Positions 39,812 through 48,568 of a DNA stretch of 64,000 nucleotides are shown here, one piece after another. The DNA is from Clostridia bacterium (GTDB lineage: Bacteria; Bacillota; Clostridia; Oscillospirales; Acutalibacteraceae), in the NCBI GenBank assembly GCA_017549105.1, contig JAFYVN010000011.1, positions 186,001 to 250,000 on the forward strand, given 5' to 3'. How positions within the stretch are numbered: position 1 is the stretch's first letter; each line of letters starts with the position of its first letter. The notes below the pieces were generated by a model, which had not been told where the DNA came from, made no database searches, and worked only from the letters and a program-made list of their open reading frames with translations. Position numbers and translations under genes: made by a program.

Positions 39812-41108
39812 AGTTAAAATAATCGGCGGAGGCTTTGCCGGTGTTGAAGCGGCATGGCAGCTTGCAAACAGAGGAATCGAAGTTGAGCTTTACGAGATGA
39901 AGCCTGTGAATTTTTCACCCGCTCACTCGAGTGAAGGTCTTGCAGAGCTTGTCTGCTCAAACTCATTCAAGGCTATGCGCCTGGGATGTGCGGCAGGTCT
40001 GCTCAAAGCGGAAATGGAGCTGATGGGTTCACTCTGCGTTGAGTGCGCAAAGGCAACGGCTGTGCCTGCAGGCGGAGCGCTTGCGGTTGACAGAGACAGG
40101 TTTTCCGCTCTCGTAACCGAAAAAATCCTCTCCCGAAAAGAGATAACACTTATAAGAGAAGAGGTAACGGAAATCCCCGACGGCATTGTCATTATCGCTG
40201 CCGGACCTCTTGCATCCGCCGCTCTTTCGGATAAAATCAAAGAGCTTTGCGGCGGAAATCTCAGCTTCTTTGATGCTGCGGCTCCCATCGTGACTGCCGA
40301 AAGCATCAATCTTGACCGTGCATTTATGCAGTCGAGATACGACAGAGGCGATCCCGAGGACTATATCAACTGTCCGATGAATAAAGATGAATATGAGGCT
40401 TTTTATGAAGCTCTCATTACTGCGGAAAGTGCACCGACCCACGAATTCGATAAACGCAAGGGCGTTTACGAAGGCTGTATGCCCATTGAGGTTATGGCTT
40501 CAAGAGGTCACGATACTATCCGTTTCGGTCCGATGAAGCCGTCGGGTCTTACCGACCCGAGAACGGGTCACAGACCGTGGGCAAATCTTCAGCTCCGCAA
40601 AGAAAATACTGCGGGCACGATGTATAATCTTGTCGGATTTCAGACAAATCTCAGATTCCCCGAGCAGAAAAGGGTGTTTTCAATGATACCCGCTCTTGCC
40701 GATGCGGAGTTTGTGCGCTACGGAGTTATGCACCGCAACACATTCATTGATTCTCCCCGCCATCTTGGAAGCGATTTCGGCTTCAAGGGGAGAGAAGGAT
40801 TGTATTTTGCGGGTCAGATAACGGGCGTAGAGGGTTATATGGAATCCGCGGCATCGGGAATTCTTGCCGGCATCAATGCGGCAAACAGAATTCTCGGCAA
40901 GGATGCATTTGTTCCCGGTGAGCTTACAATGACGGGTGCACTCGCACGCTATATCAGTGATGAAAGCGTTACTAATTTCCAGCCTATGGGTGCGGCATTC
41001 GGACTTGTTCCGCCGCTTGACGAAAAAATCAAGGATAAAAAGCTCAGGTATGAGGCACTTTCTGCCCGAAGCCTTGAGCAGCTCAGAAGTCAGCTTGACA
41101 AGGAATAA
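39804..41108 (+). CDS. trmFO: methylenetetrahydrofolate-tRNA-(uracil54-C5)-methyltransferase TrmFO
   Basis: TrmFO makes T54 in tRNA from methylene-THF with FAD, in place of TrmA. The 434-residue protein has the FAD-binding KVKIIGGGFAGVEAAWQLA, LAELVCSNSFKAM, VDRDRFSALV and a C-terminal VEGYMESAASGILAGINAA. It is related to MnmG (619-2493). The start was set at ATG 39804, which overlaps topA; a longer ORF would encode an unrelated basic front. It closes the dprA-topA-trmFO group. Confidence 0.96.
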   Translation: MNKVKIIGGGFAGVEAAWQLANRGIEVELYEMKPVNFSPAHSSEGLAELVCSNSFKAMRLGCAAGLLKAEMELMGSLCVECAKATAVPAGGALAVDRDRFSALVTEKILSRKEITLIREEVTEIPDGIVIIAAGPLASAALSDKIKELCGGNLSFFDAAAPIVTAESINLDRAFMQSRYDRGDPEDYINCPMNKDEYEAFYEALITAESAPTHEFDKRKGVYEGCMPIEVMASRGHDTIRFGPMKPSGLTDPRTGHRPWANLQLRKENTAGTMYNLVGFQTNLRFPEQKRVFSMIPALADAEFVRYGVMHRNTFIDSPRHLGSDFGFKGREGLYFAGQITGVEGYMESAASGILAGINAANRILGKDAFVPGELTMTGALARYISDESVTNFQPMGAAFGLVPPLDEKIKDKKLRYEALSARSLEQLRSQLDKE

Positions 41109-41127
41109 TAAACGGTTCCCGAATATT

Positions 41128-41240
41128 AATGAATAATTAAAAATGAAGAATGAAAAATTAAGGGTCTGCGACGCTTATTTATATCGGGTAAGGGCGGAGC
41201 CCTTCCGAAATTATTCATTTTTCACTATTCATTATTCATT
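41128..41240. repeat. full-length heptad-end element (AATGAAT flavour), 113 bp
   Basis: The ends AATGAATAATTAA (41128-41140) and TTCATTATTCATT (41228-41240) are inverted with one mismatch. The arms have seven-base units. The centre GGGTAAGGGCGGAGCCCTTCCG forms a hairpin. It lies between trmFO and the carrier-like gene, whose AAGGAAAG ribosome site follows within 15 bp. Confidence 0.7.
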
Positions 41241-41263
41241 TAAACGACGAAAGGAAAGTTTTT

Positions 41264-41476
41264 ATGCTTGAAAGATTGATTTCACTTATCTGCGATGAGC
41301 TCGGCTGTGACGAAGCAAACGTTGACGCAGGAACCCTTCTCGGTGAACTTGTGGGCGACGAAATTGAAATCCGTGAGCTTGTTCAGGCTGTTGAAAATGA
41401 ATTTGACACGGAGCTCGGCGAAGAGATAAACGGAGATTGTTCCGTAGGCGCTCTTGCCGGAATGATTGAAGAATAA
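41264..41476 (+). CDS. acyl-carrier-protein-like protein lacking the phosphopantetheine serine
   Basis: The 70-residue acidic protein has the ACP fold pattern: MLERLISLICDELGCDEANV then LLGELVGDEIEIRELVQAVE and NEFDTELGEE. Compared with the standard LGADSLDxVELVMALEEEFD the alignment is continuous, but the DSL serine is replaced by Glu33 (codon GAA in GGC GAC GAA ATT). It thus cannot carry 4'-phosphopantetheine by the known route. It takes the position before rnc where acpP normally lies in bacteria. Possible roles: a structural ACP mimic, or an ACP-type partner for another protein. The true acpP must be elsewhere. Confidence 0.75.
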   Translation: MLERLISLICDELGCDEANVDAGTLLGELVGDEIEIRELVQAVENEFDTELGEEINGDCSVGALAGMIEE

Positions 41477-41489
41477 CAAGGTGAAAGAA

Positions 41490-42167
41490 ATGAAAGATAA
41501 ACTGATTCTTCTTCAGAAGAATCTGGGATACAGATTCAAGGATATTTCGCTTCTCGAAACCGCACTTACCCACTCATCCTATGCGAATGAGCAGAATGAC
41601 GGTACGGTTTGCAACGAAAGGCTTGAATTTCTTGGCGACTCTATTCTCGGCTTTGTTTCAGCAAAGTATTTTTATGAGAATTTTGATTCACCCGAGGGTG
41701 AACTTACCAAGCACAGAGCGGCAAGAGTCTGCGAAAAAGCTCTCTGCCTGTTTGCAAAAGAGCTGGGCATCGGTCCTGCTCTGAGGCTCGGCAAAGGTGA
41801 ATCAAGAACGGGAGGCAGCGAAAGACCGTCTATTCTTGCGGATGCTTTTGAAGCTGTGCTTGCGGCAGTTTTTCTTGACGGCGGACTTGAAGAAGCGAGC
41901 AAAATCGTTCTCCGTTTTATTCCCCGACACGATGCGCTCGATGAGGCAAAGGACTACAAAACCCTTTTGCAGGAGGTTATCCAGCGCAACCGTGAGGAGC
42001 ATATCGAATATGTGCTTACCGATGCAAGCGGTCCCGACCATGCAAAGACATTCAGCGTTGAGGTGCATCTTAACAGCAACGTTATCGGCAGAGGCACGGG
42101 CAAAAGCAAAAAACTTGCCGAGCAGAATGCCGCAAGAGAAGCTCTTGAGCTTATGGGGATAAAATGA
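41490..42167 (+). CDS. rnc: ribonuclease III
   Basis: The 225-residue RNase III has the signature NERLEFLGDSILG with its metal-binding Glu/Asp, then LADAFEAVLAAVFLDGG, and a C-terminal dsRNA-binding domain (DYKTLLQEVIQRN ... GRGTGKSKKLAEQNAAREAL). It processes rRNA and other double-stranded RNAs; both the 5S hairpin and the heptad elements are conceivable substrates. I set the start at ATG 41490, 13 bp after the carrier-like gene, with AAGGTG upstream. The radical SAM gene overlaps by 4 bp. Confidence 0.96.
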   Translation: MKDKLILLQKNLGYRFKDISLLETALTHSSYANEQNDGTVCNERLEFLGDSILGFVSAKYFYENFDSPEGELTKHRAARVCEKALCLFAKELGIGPALRLGKGESRTGGSERPSILADAFEAVLAAVFLDGGLEEASKIVLRFIPRHDALDEAKDYKTLLQEVIQRNREEHIEYVLTDASGPDHAKTFSVEVHLNSNVIGRGTGKSKKLAEQNAAREALELMGIK

Positions 42168-43168
42168 AGCATATCAACATAGCTCTTTTTGTTGTGCACA
42201 AAGGATGTCCGCATATGTGTTCGTTCTGCAACCAGAGAAGCATTTCGGGAAGTCAGACAGATCTGACTGCTGCGGATGTTCATTCTGCGGCGCAGACTGC
42301 AATCGGCTCTCTTTCGCAGAGCGAAGCAAAGGGCGGCGAAATCGCATTTTTTGGCGGAAGCTTCACGATGGTGGAGCGTTCTTATATGATTTCGCTTCTC
42401 GAAGCGGCTTATGAGTACATACAAAAAGGAATTTTCAAAGGAATAAGAATTTCAACCAGACCCGACGGTATCAGCCGTGAAATCTGTGAAATTCTCAAAA
42501 AATACGGAGTAACCGCTGTTGAACTCGGTGCGCAGAGTCTTGACGACAGGGTGCTTATGCTCAACGAAAGAGGGCATACCGCAAAGCAGGTCTGCGATGC
42601 GTGCGCACTCCTCAAAGAATACGGCTTTGAGGTCGGCTTGCAGATGATGACGGGTCTTTACGGTTCCGGGGATGCCGACAGCATTGCCACCGCAGAAAAA
42701 ATCGTTGCGCTCAAACCCGATACGGTGAGGATTTACCCCACCGTTGTGCTCAGAGGGACAAGACTCAGCGAGCTTATGAAGGCGGGCGAATTCGTCCCGA
42801 AGGGCATACCCGAAACGGTTGACCTTTGCGCAAGGCTCATTCCGATGTTTGAAAATGCGGGGATAAAGGTCATCAGAGTCGGACTGCATTCGGGCGGTTC
42901 GGTTGAGGATGGCTTTGAGGGCGGTGCCTATCATCCTGCACTCCGTGAGCTTTGCGAGGGCAGAATTTATTTCAATTATGCGCTCGGAGAGCTTGAAAAA
43001 CTCGGCGAAGGCAGTTACACTCTTTTTGTTTCGCCGAAAGAAATTTCAAAAATGACAGGGCAGAAGAAACAAAATCTCATTCAGCTTCGTGAAAAGGGAT
43101 ACGTTTGTGACGTAAAAGGAATGGACGGACTCTCAAAATACGAGGTACGGATTAAGGTGATTAAATGA
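42164..43168 (+). CDS. radical SAM protein, Elp3-like
   Basis: The 334-residue protein has CPHMCSFC at residues 15-22, a C-x3-C-x2-C cluster for the [4Fe-4S]-SAM centre, and FFGGSF, ISTRPDGIS and VELGAQSLDDRVL, which resemble the Elp3/MiaB-neighbour radical SAM family. The C-terminal acetyltransferase half of true Elp3 is absent. It overlaps rnc and is overlapped by smc (4 bp), an arrangement common in Clostridia. A role in tRNA modification is a guess. Confidence 0.8.
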   Translation: MKHINIALFVVHKGCPHMCSFCNQRSISGSQTDLTAADVHSAAQTAIGSLSQSEAKGGEIAFFGGSFTMVERSYMISLLEAAYEYIQKGIFKGIRISTRPDGISREICEILKKYGVTAVELGAQSLDDRVLMLNERGHTAKQVCDACALLKEYGFEVGLQMMTGLYGSGDADSIATAEKIVALKPDTVRIYPTVVLRGTRLSELMKAGEFVPKGIPETVDLCARLIPMFENAGIKVIRVGLHSGGSVEDGFEGGAYHPALRELCEGRIYFNYALGELEKLGEGSYTLFVSPKEISKMTGQKKQNLIQLREKGYVCDVKGMDGLSKYEVRIKVIK

Positions 43169-46100
43169 TATTAAAAGCGCTTGAAATGCAGGGCTTCAAA
43201 TCCTTTCCGGATAAAACGGTGCTTGAATTCGGCAAAGGCATAACGGCAGTTGTCGGTCCCAACGGTTCGGGTAAGAGCAATATCTCCGACGCCGTGCGCT
43301 GGGTACTCGGTGAGCAGTCAACAAAAACTCTCCGAGGCGCAAAGATGGAGGACGTCATCTTTGGCGGTACAAGCCAGAGAAAGCCTCTCGGCTATGCCGA
43401 AGTTACTCTGCGTCTTGATAATTCCGACAGAGGTCTCAACAACTACGATAAGGATGACGTTGCGGTAACCCGACGTTATTACCGCTCGGGCGAAAGTGAA
43501 TATAAAATCAACGGCGAGGTCTGCCGTCTGAGAGATATCCACGAGCTGTTTATGGATACGGGTCTCGGACGTGACGGCTATTCGATGGTCGGTCAGGGCA
43601 GAATTGCGGACCTTGTTTCCGCACGTTCAACCCAGAGAAGAGATATGCTCGAAGAGGCTGCGGGTATCTCTGCTTTCCGCTACAGACGTGCCGATGCAAA
43701 CCGCAGACTCGACCAGGCGGAGGAAAATCTTGTCCGTCTGCGTGATATTCTTGCAGAGCTTGAGGGCAGAATCGGTCCTCTTAAGGTTCAGAGCGAAAAA
43801 GCTCTCAAATTCCTTGCTCTTGCCGACGAAAAGAAAACTCTTGAAATCGGCTTGTGGCTTCACACAATCGAAAAATCAAAGAACGGCTTGCGTGAGCAGG
43901 AGCATAAGCTTTCCGTTGCCGCTTCGCAGTATGAACAGACAGAAACTCAGCTTGTTGAACTTATTGAGCAGATAGAGCAGGCGATTCTTGAGGGTCAGGA
44001 GATGACTCTTGAAATCGAGCGTCTTCGTCAGAGTATTTCCGAGGGTGAAGAGGAAGCTGCTGTTATCGACGGTAAAATTGCCGTTGAAAAGAACACGATT
44101 GAACATAACAAGCAGACCATTGAGCGTATTACAGGCGATATGGGCGACAGCGAAACCTCAAAGGCAGAGATTGATGCTCAGATTGAGGCTGCGCAGAAGG
44201 ATACTGCCGAAAAAGAAGCTCTTGCCGCTGAAAAGAAATCGGCTCTCGAAGCTGAAATCCGCAAGCTCGGTGAGCTTATGGGTCAGAACAGCGAAAACAG
44301 CGAAAAAGCAAGAGAAATCAACAACAAAATAACCGCTGCGGCTCTCCGTCTTGCAGATATGCGAGTTGAAAAATCAACTGCAGAATCCGCAAAGCACGAG
44401 CTTGCCGCACGAATTGCAAACATAGATGAGGTCATTGAAACAAGAGGCGGAGTAATCACCTCTCTCGAAAGCGAAATGACCGCCGCTCAGAAGGAGCTTG
44501 ACCGCCTTAATGACGAAGCGGCTGAACACGAAAATGCGCTTGACGGCTACCGTATGATTATCGGCACACGTGCTGATAAGGTTGAAAAAATGCGCAAGGA
44601 ACTCGAAAACATAAATCTTGATATTTACCAGAAGAATGCAAGAATCAAGATGCTCGATGACCTTGAAAAGAACCTCGACGGTTATGCGGGAAGCGTTCAG
44701 AAGGTTATCAAAGAGTCCAAAAGAGGTGCTCTCAGAGGTATCCACGGCACCCTTTCACAGCTCATTTCAACTCCTTCAGAATATGCAATTGCGGTTGAAA
44801 CAGCTCTCGGTGCGGCAATTCAGAATATCGTTACCGACGACGAAAACACTGCAAAAAGAGCTATTAATTACTTAAAAGATAACAGAGCGGGACGAGCAAC
44901 CTTCCTTCCGCTTACATCAGTCAAATCAAGACCGTTCACCGAAAAAGGTCTCGAAAACTGCGAGGGCTTTGTCGATATGGCGGATAAGCTGCTCGAATTT
45001 GACGGCAAATATGCCGAAATCATCGGTTCGCTTCTCGGCAGAACAGCTGTTGTTGACAACATCGATAACGGCATCGATATGGCGAAGAAATATTCCTACC
45101 GCTTCAAGATTGTTACCCTTGACGGTCAGGTGCTCAACGCAGGCGGTTCGATGACGGGCGGTTCAAGAGGTTCGGGTGCAGGTTTCCTCAGCAGAGCAAC
45201 CGAAATCGAAAGCCTTAAGGAAAAGGTTGAAATCCTTGAAAAACAGCTCGACGAAAAGCAGGCATCGTTCAAAACAGTATCGGAAGAGCTTGCGCTTGTT
45301 CAGGCAGAGCTTGATGCGAGCGAGGCAGAGCTTATAAAGACTCAGGAGGATATCATCAGAGCCGAAAGTGCGCTGAATCTTATCAAGGACAGATATTCTG
45401 CCGCAAAGGGTCACATTGACGAGCTTGAAGCCGAAAAAGAGAGAGCGAAGGCAAGAATTCTTGATTCCGAGAATGCAGGAAAGAAAGCGGATGCAGAGAT
45501 TGCAGCTGTTACTGCGGAGAGCGAAAAGCTCAGCGCACAGCTTGGTGAACTTGATGCAAAACGCGAGTCACTTGAAAAACTCCGTGAAGAATCTGCAGAA
45601 ATCCAGAACGCTCTCAACCTTGAAATTGTAACACTCCTTAAGGATATTGAGGCCAACAACGAAACCGTTGCGGGCTGCATCGAGCGTAAGGAAAGCTTCA
45701 GCAGACGTGCGGATATACTCAGCGAAGAAATCGCACAGATTGAAAAGGAAAACGAAAATATTCTTACGAATATTGCCGAGATGGAAGCGAAAGTTGTATC
45801 GCTGCGTGAAAATTCGGTAAAGACAAACGAAAAAATCGAAGAACTCCGTGAAAAACGTACCCAGGGCGAAGCAAAGAACACATCTCTCCGTAACAAAGAG
45901 CGTGAAATGACTGCCGAAAGAGAAAAACTCGGCGGCGAGCTTGCAAGACTTGAAGAACGCAGAGATGCAATGCAGCGCGAACTTGAAACGGCTCAGAACA
46001 AGCTCTATGATGAGTATCAGCTCACTCTCCGTGAGGCGGCGGATATGAACATCGTGCTTGACGATATTCCCAAGGCACAGCGCACTCTTCAGGAAATCAA

Positions 46101-46737
46101 AAATAAAATCCGTGCGCTCGGCAACGTCAATGTCGGTGCGGTTGAGGAATATAAAGAAGTTTCCGAAAGATATGAATATATGAGCGTTCAGGTCGGTGAT
46201 ATCGAGAAATCCCGTGAAGAGCTTATGAAGCTTATCGAAGAGCTTACCGGCAAGATGGCGGAGCGCTTCAGAGAGCAGTTCAGACGAATCAACAACCATT
46301 TCAGCGACACATTCAAGGAGCTTTTTGACGGCGGACGAGCAGAGCTTGTGCTTGACGACCCGCAGGATGTTCTTGAATGCAACATCAATATCAGGGTTCA
46401 GCCCCCCGGAAAGAACGTTCAGAATATCGACCTTCTTTCGGGCGGTGAAAAGGGTCTTGCGGCTATCGCACTTCTCTTTGCGATTCTCAAGGTAACACCC
46501 GCTCCGTTCTGTATCTTTGACGAGGTTGAGGCGGCGCTTGACGACGTTAACGTCAGCCGTTATGCATCTTATGTGAGAGAAATGACGGGCAACACCCAGT
46601 TCATTCTTATTACCCACAGACGAGGCACTATGGATGAGGCGGATATGCTCTACGGTGTAACGATGCAGGAAAAGGGTGTTTCCAAGCTTCTTGAACTCAA
46701 AACCGCAGAAATGGCGAAAAAGCTCGGTTTGGAATAA
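43165..46737 (+). CDS. smc: chromosome segregation ATPase SMC
   Basis: The 1190-residue SMC has Walker A GPNGSGKSN at residues 31-39, a long coiled coil, a hinge around residues 510-680 (GIHGTLSQLI ... GGSMTGGSRGSGAG), a second coiled coil, then the ABC signature LLSGGEKGLAAIAL and Walker B PFCIFDEVEAALDD. SMC is recruited to ParB-parS near the origin to zip chromosome arms; ParB, parS and SMC are thus all within this window. ftsY, which often follows smc, is not next. Confidence 0.97.
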   Translation: MILKALEMQGFKSFPDKTVLEFGKGITAVVGPNGSGKSNISDAVRWVLGEQSTKTLRGAKMEDVIFGGTSQRKPLGYAEVTLRLDNSDRGLNNYDKDDVAVTRRYYRSGESEYKINGEVCRLRDIHELFMDTGLGRDGYSMVGQGRIADLVSARSTQRRDMLEEAAGISAFRYRRADANRRLDQAEENLVRLRDILAELEGRIGPLKVQSEKALKFLALADEKKTLEIGLWLHTIEKSKNGLREQEHKLSVAASQYEQTETQLVELIEQIEQAILEGQEMTLEIERLRQSISEGEEEAAVIDGKIAVEKNTIEHNKQTIERITGDMGDSETSKAEIDAQIEAAQKDTAEKEALAAEKKSALEAEIRKLGELMGQNSENSEKAREINNKITAAALRLADMRVEKSTAESAKHELAARIANIDEVIETRGGVITSLESEMTAAQKELDRLNDEAAEHENALDGYRMIIGTRADKVEKMRKELENINLDIYQKNARIKMLDDLEKNLDGYAGSVQKVIKESKRGALRGIHGTLSQLISTPSEYAIAVETALGAAIQNIVTDDENTAKRAINYLKDNRAGRATFLPLTSVKSRPFTEKGLENCEGFVDMADKLLEFDGKYAEIIGSLLGRTAVVDNIDNGIDMAKKYSYRFKIVTLDGQVLNAGGSMTGGSRGSGAGFLSRATEIESLKEKVEILEKQLDEKQASFKTVSEELALVQAELDASEAELIKTQEDIIRAESALNLIKDRYSAAKGHIDELEAEKERAKARILDSENAGKKADAEIAAVTAESEKLSAQLGELDAKRESLEKLREESAEIQNALNLEIVTLLKDIEANNETVAGCIERKESFSRRADILSEEIAQIEKENENILTNIAEMEAKVVSLRENSVKTNEKIEELREKRTQGEAKNTSLRNKEREMTAEREKLGGELARLEERRDAMQRELETAQNKLYDEYQLTLREAADMNIVLDDIPKAQRTLQEIKNKIRALGNVNVGAVEEYKEVSERYEYMSVQVGDIEKSREELMKLIEELTGKMAERFREQFRRINNHFSDTFKELFDGGRAELVLDDPQDVLECNINIRVQPPGKNVQNIDLLSGGEKGLAAIALLFAILKVTPAPFCIFDEVEAALDDVNVSRYASYVREMTGNTQFILITHRRGTMDEADMLYGVTMQEKGVSKLLELKTAEMAKKLGLE

Positions 46738-46789
46738 TGAACAATATGTAAAATGTTACAAATTTAACAGTTTGCACAGTAAGACACAC

Positions 46790-46818
46790 TTGATTAATTA
46801 TTTTTATTATGATACAAT
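46790..46818 (+). promoter_or_regulatory. promoter of the class III aminotransferase gene
   Basis: TTGATT (46790-46795), a 17 bp spacer and TACAAT (46813-46818), preceded by TGA, giving an extended -10 TGATACAAT. It lies 42 bp before the ATG and marks a new transcription unit after smc. Confidence 0.7.
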
Positions 46819-46860
46819 AATCAAGTAACGATATATTTTTTACCAAGGAGGAATTTGAAA

Positions 46861-48339
46861 ATGTCAAACCACGGTATTATTAATTACCCCGATGCGCAGG
46901 CTGTGCAGAAGCAGCTTGACGAACTCATCAAAAAGCCTATTTACTCAATCAGCCCCGATGCTCTTAAGGCATACGAAGCAGATTATTTTGACAAGAAGTG
47001 TGCAAAGTCAAAGGTTATGATCGAAGAAGCAAAGCAGGTCATCCCCGGCGGCGTTCAGCACAACCTTGCTTTCAACTATCCGTTCCCCCTCGTTTTCACA
47101 AAGGCTGAGGGCGCATATCTTTATGATATCGACGGCAACAAGTATTATGACTTCCTTCAGGCAGGCGGTCCTACCGTTCTTGGCAGCAATCCTCCCGCAG
47201 TTCGTGAAAAGGTTATCGAACTTCTCAACACCTGCGGTCCTTCAACAGGTCTTTTCCACGAGTATGAATACAAACTCGGTAAGAAGATTTCCGAGCTTAT
47301 TCCCTCGGTTGATATGTTCCGTATGCTCGGTTCAGGTACCGAAGCTTGTATGACTGCTATCCGTGTTGCTCGTCTTGCAACCGGTAAGAAAAAGATCCTT
47401 AAGATGGGCGGCGCTTACCACGGCTGGTCAGATCAGCTCGGCTACGGTATCCGTGTTCCCGGTTCAAAGTTCACTCAGGCAACAAGTGTTCCCCTGTTCT
47501 GCTTCAGAGATACAGAAGAATTCTTCCCCGGCGACCTCAATGACCTTGAAAGAAAGCTCAAGGCTAACAAGTTCAAGGGCGGCACAGCAGCTGTTATGCT
47601 CGAGCCCGTTGGTCCCGAAAGCGGTACAAGACCCGTTGACAAGAACTTCTGCAAGGGCGTTGAAGCTCTTTGCCGCAAGTATGGCGCACTCCTTATCTTC
47701 GACGAAGTTGTTACAGCATTCCGCGTAAGCATGAGCGGTGCTCAGGGTTACTTCGGCGTATCGCCCGACCTCACCGTATTCGGTAAGGTTATGGCAGGCG
47801 GATATCCCGGTGCAGGCGGTCTCGGCGGTAAGAAAGAATATATGAAGCACCTCGGTGCAGGTCTTGACGATACAGGCAAGAAGATCAAGAAGGCATTCTG
47901 CGGCGGCACAATGTCAGCTAACCCCCTCAGCTGCGTTGCAGGTTACACAATGCTCGAAGAGATGGAAAAGGCAGACGCTTGCTACAAGGCAGCTCTTATG
48001 GGCGACAGACTTACAGCAGGTCTCCAGGAAATCATCAAGAAGAGAAATCTTCCCTTCGTAGCATTCAACCAGGGTTCAATCTGCCACCTCGAAACTGTTG
48101 GTACTCTTAACTTCTCCATCAACTGGAAGAAGCCCTGGACTATTCCTTCAGTTCTTGATGCAACTTCAGCCCGTAAGAAGGAAATGACTCACATGGGCGC
48201 TGCTTACATGGCAGAGGGTCTTGTAACTCTCGCAGGCAGCCGTCTCTACACCAGCGCTGCATACACAGAAGAAATGATCGACGATGCAGTTGCAAGATTT
48301 GACAAGGTATTTGAGAACATTACTTGCCTTGAAAAATAA
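46861..48339 (+). CDS. class III PLP-dependent aminotransferase (glutamate-1-semialdehyde aminomutase-like)
   Basis: The 492-residue enzyme has the fold-type I pattern: GAYLYDIDGNKYYDFLQAGG, GSGTEACMTAIRVAR, GAYHGWSDQ, LIFDEVVTAFR and FGKVMAGGYPGAGG, with the PLP lysine at about K309. It is most like HemL but 50-60 residues longer at the N-terminus (the GIINYPDAQAVQKQLDELIK segment). No other tetrapyrrole gene is near. It has its own promoter and is followed by a class II aldolase gene across a repeat. The reaction could be a mutase or an ordinary transamination. AGGAGG lies 9 bases before ATG 46861. Confidence 0.75.
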   Translation: MSNHGIINYPDAQAVQKQLDELIKKPIYSISPDALKAYEADYFDKKCAKSKVMIEEAKQVIPGGVQHNLAFNYPFPLVFTKAEGAYLYDIDGNKYYDFLQAGGPTVLGSNPPAVREKVIELLNTCGPSTGLFHEYEYKLGKKISELIPSVDMFRMLGSGTEACMTAIRVARLATGKKKILKMGGAYHGWSDQLGYGIRVPGSKFTQATSVPLFCFRDTEEFFPGDLNDLERKLKANKFKGGTAAVMLEPVGPESGTRPVDKNFCKGVEALCRKYGALLIFDEVVTAFRVSMSGAQGYFGVSPDLTVFGKVMAGGYPGAGGLGGKKEYMKHLGAGLDDTGKKIKKAFCGGTMSANPLSCVAGYTMLEEMEKADACYKAALMGDRLTAGLQEIIKKRNLPFVAFNQGSICHLETVGTLNFSINWKKPWTIPSVLDATSARKKEMTHMGAAYMAEGLVTLAGSRLYTSAAYTEEMIDDAVARFDKVFENITCLEK

Positions 48340-48395
48340 TAATTGTGATAAATGCGCCGTATGACATTTTTTCACAACATATAAACAAAAACTAT

Positions 48396-48425
48396 GGCGG
48401 GATACCCGATATCCCGCCTTTTTTC
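48396..48425 (+). terminator. terminator after the class III aminotransferase gene
   Basis: GGCGGGATA (48396-48404) pairs with TATCCCGCC (48410-48418), followed by TTTTTTTC. The same hairpin sequence type (GCGGGAT...ATCCCGC) recurs at 27305-27323. Confidence 0.85.
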
Positions 48426-48426
48426 A

Positions 48427-48553
48427 AATGAACAATTAATAATAAAGAATTAAATATGAATAATTTCGGGCGGGTTTCACCCTCACCCGATTTATATAAT
48501 CCGGAGCGAAGCGACCCTTAATTCTTCATTATTAATTTTTCACTTTTCATTAT
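48427..48553. repeat. heptad-end element (AATGAAC flavour), 127 bp
   Basis: The left arm AATGAACAATTAATAATAAA and the right arm TTCTTCATTATTAATTTTTC then ACTTTTCATTATG are inverted. Inside are CGGGCGGGTTTCACCCTCAC and CGGAGCGAAGCGACCC. It ends 1-2 bp before the ribosome site of the aldolase gene, so the right arm could pair over it. Confidence 0.65.
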
Positions 48554-48568
48554 GAAAGGAAAACTACT

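Noticed and set aside
45568..46617. A 349-residue minus-strand ORF inside smc
   Set aside because: The smc frame is conserved over this length (ABC signature, Walker B), and the reverse ORF has no motif or start signal. It is a codon-bias shadow.
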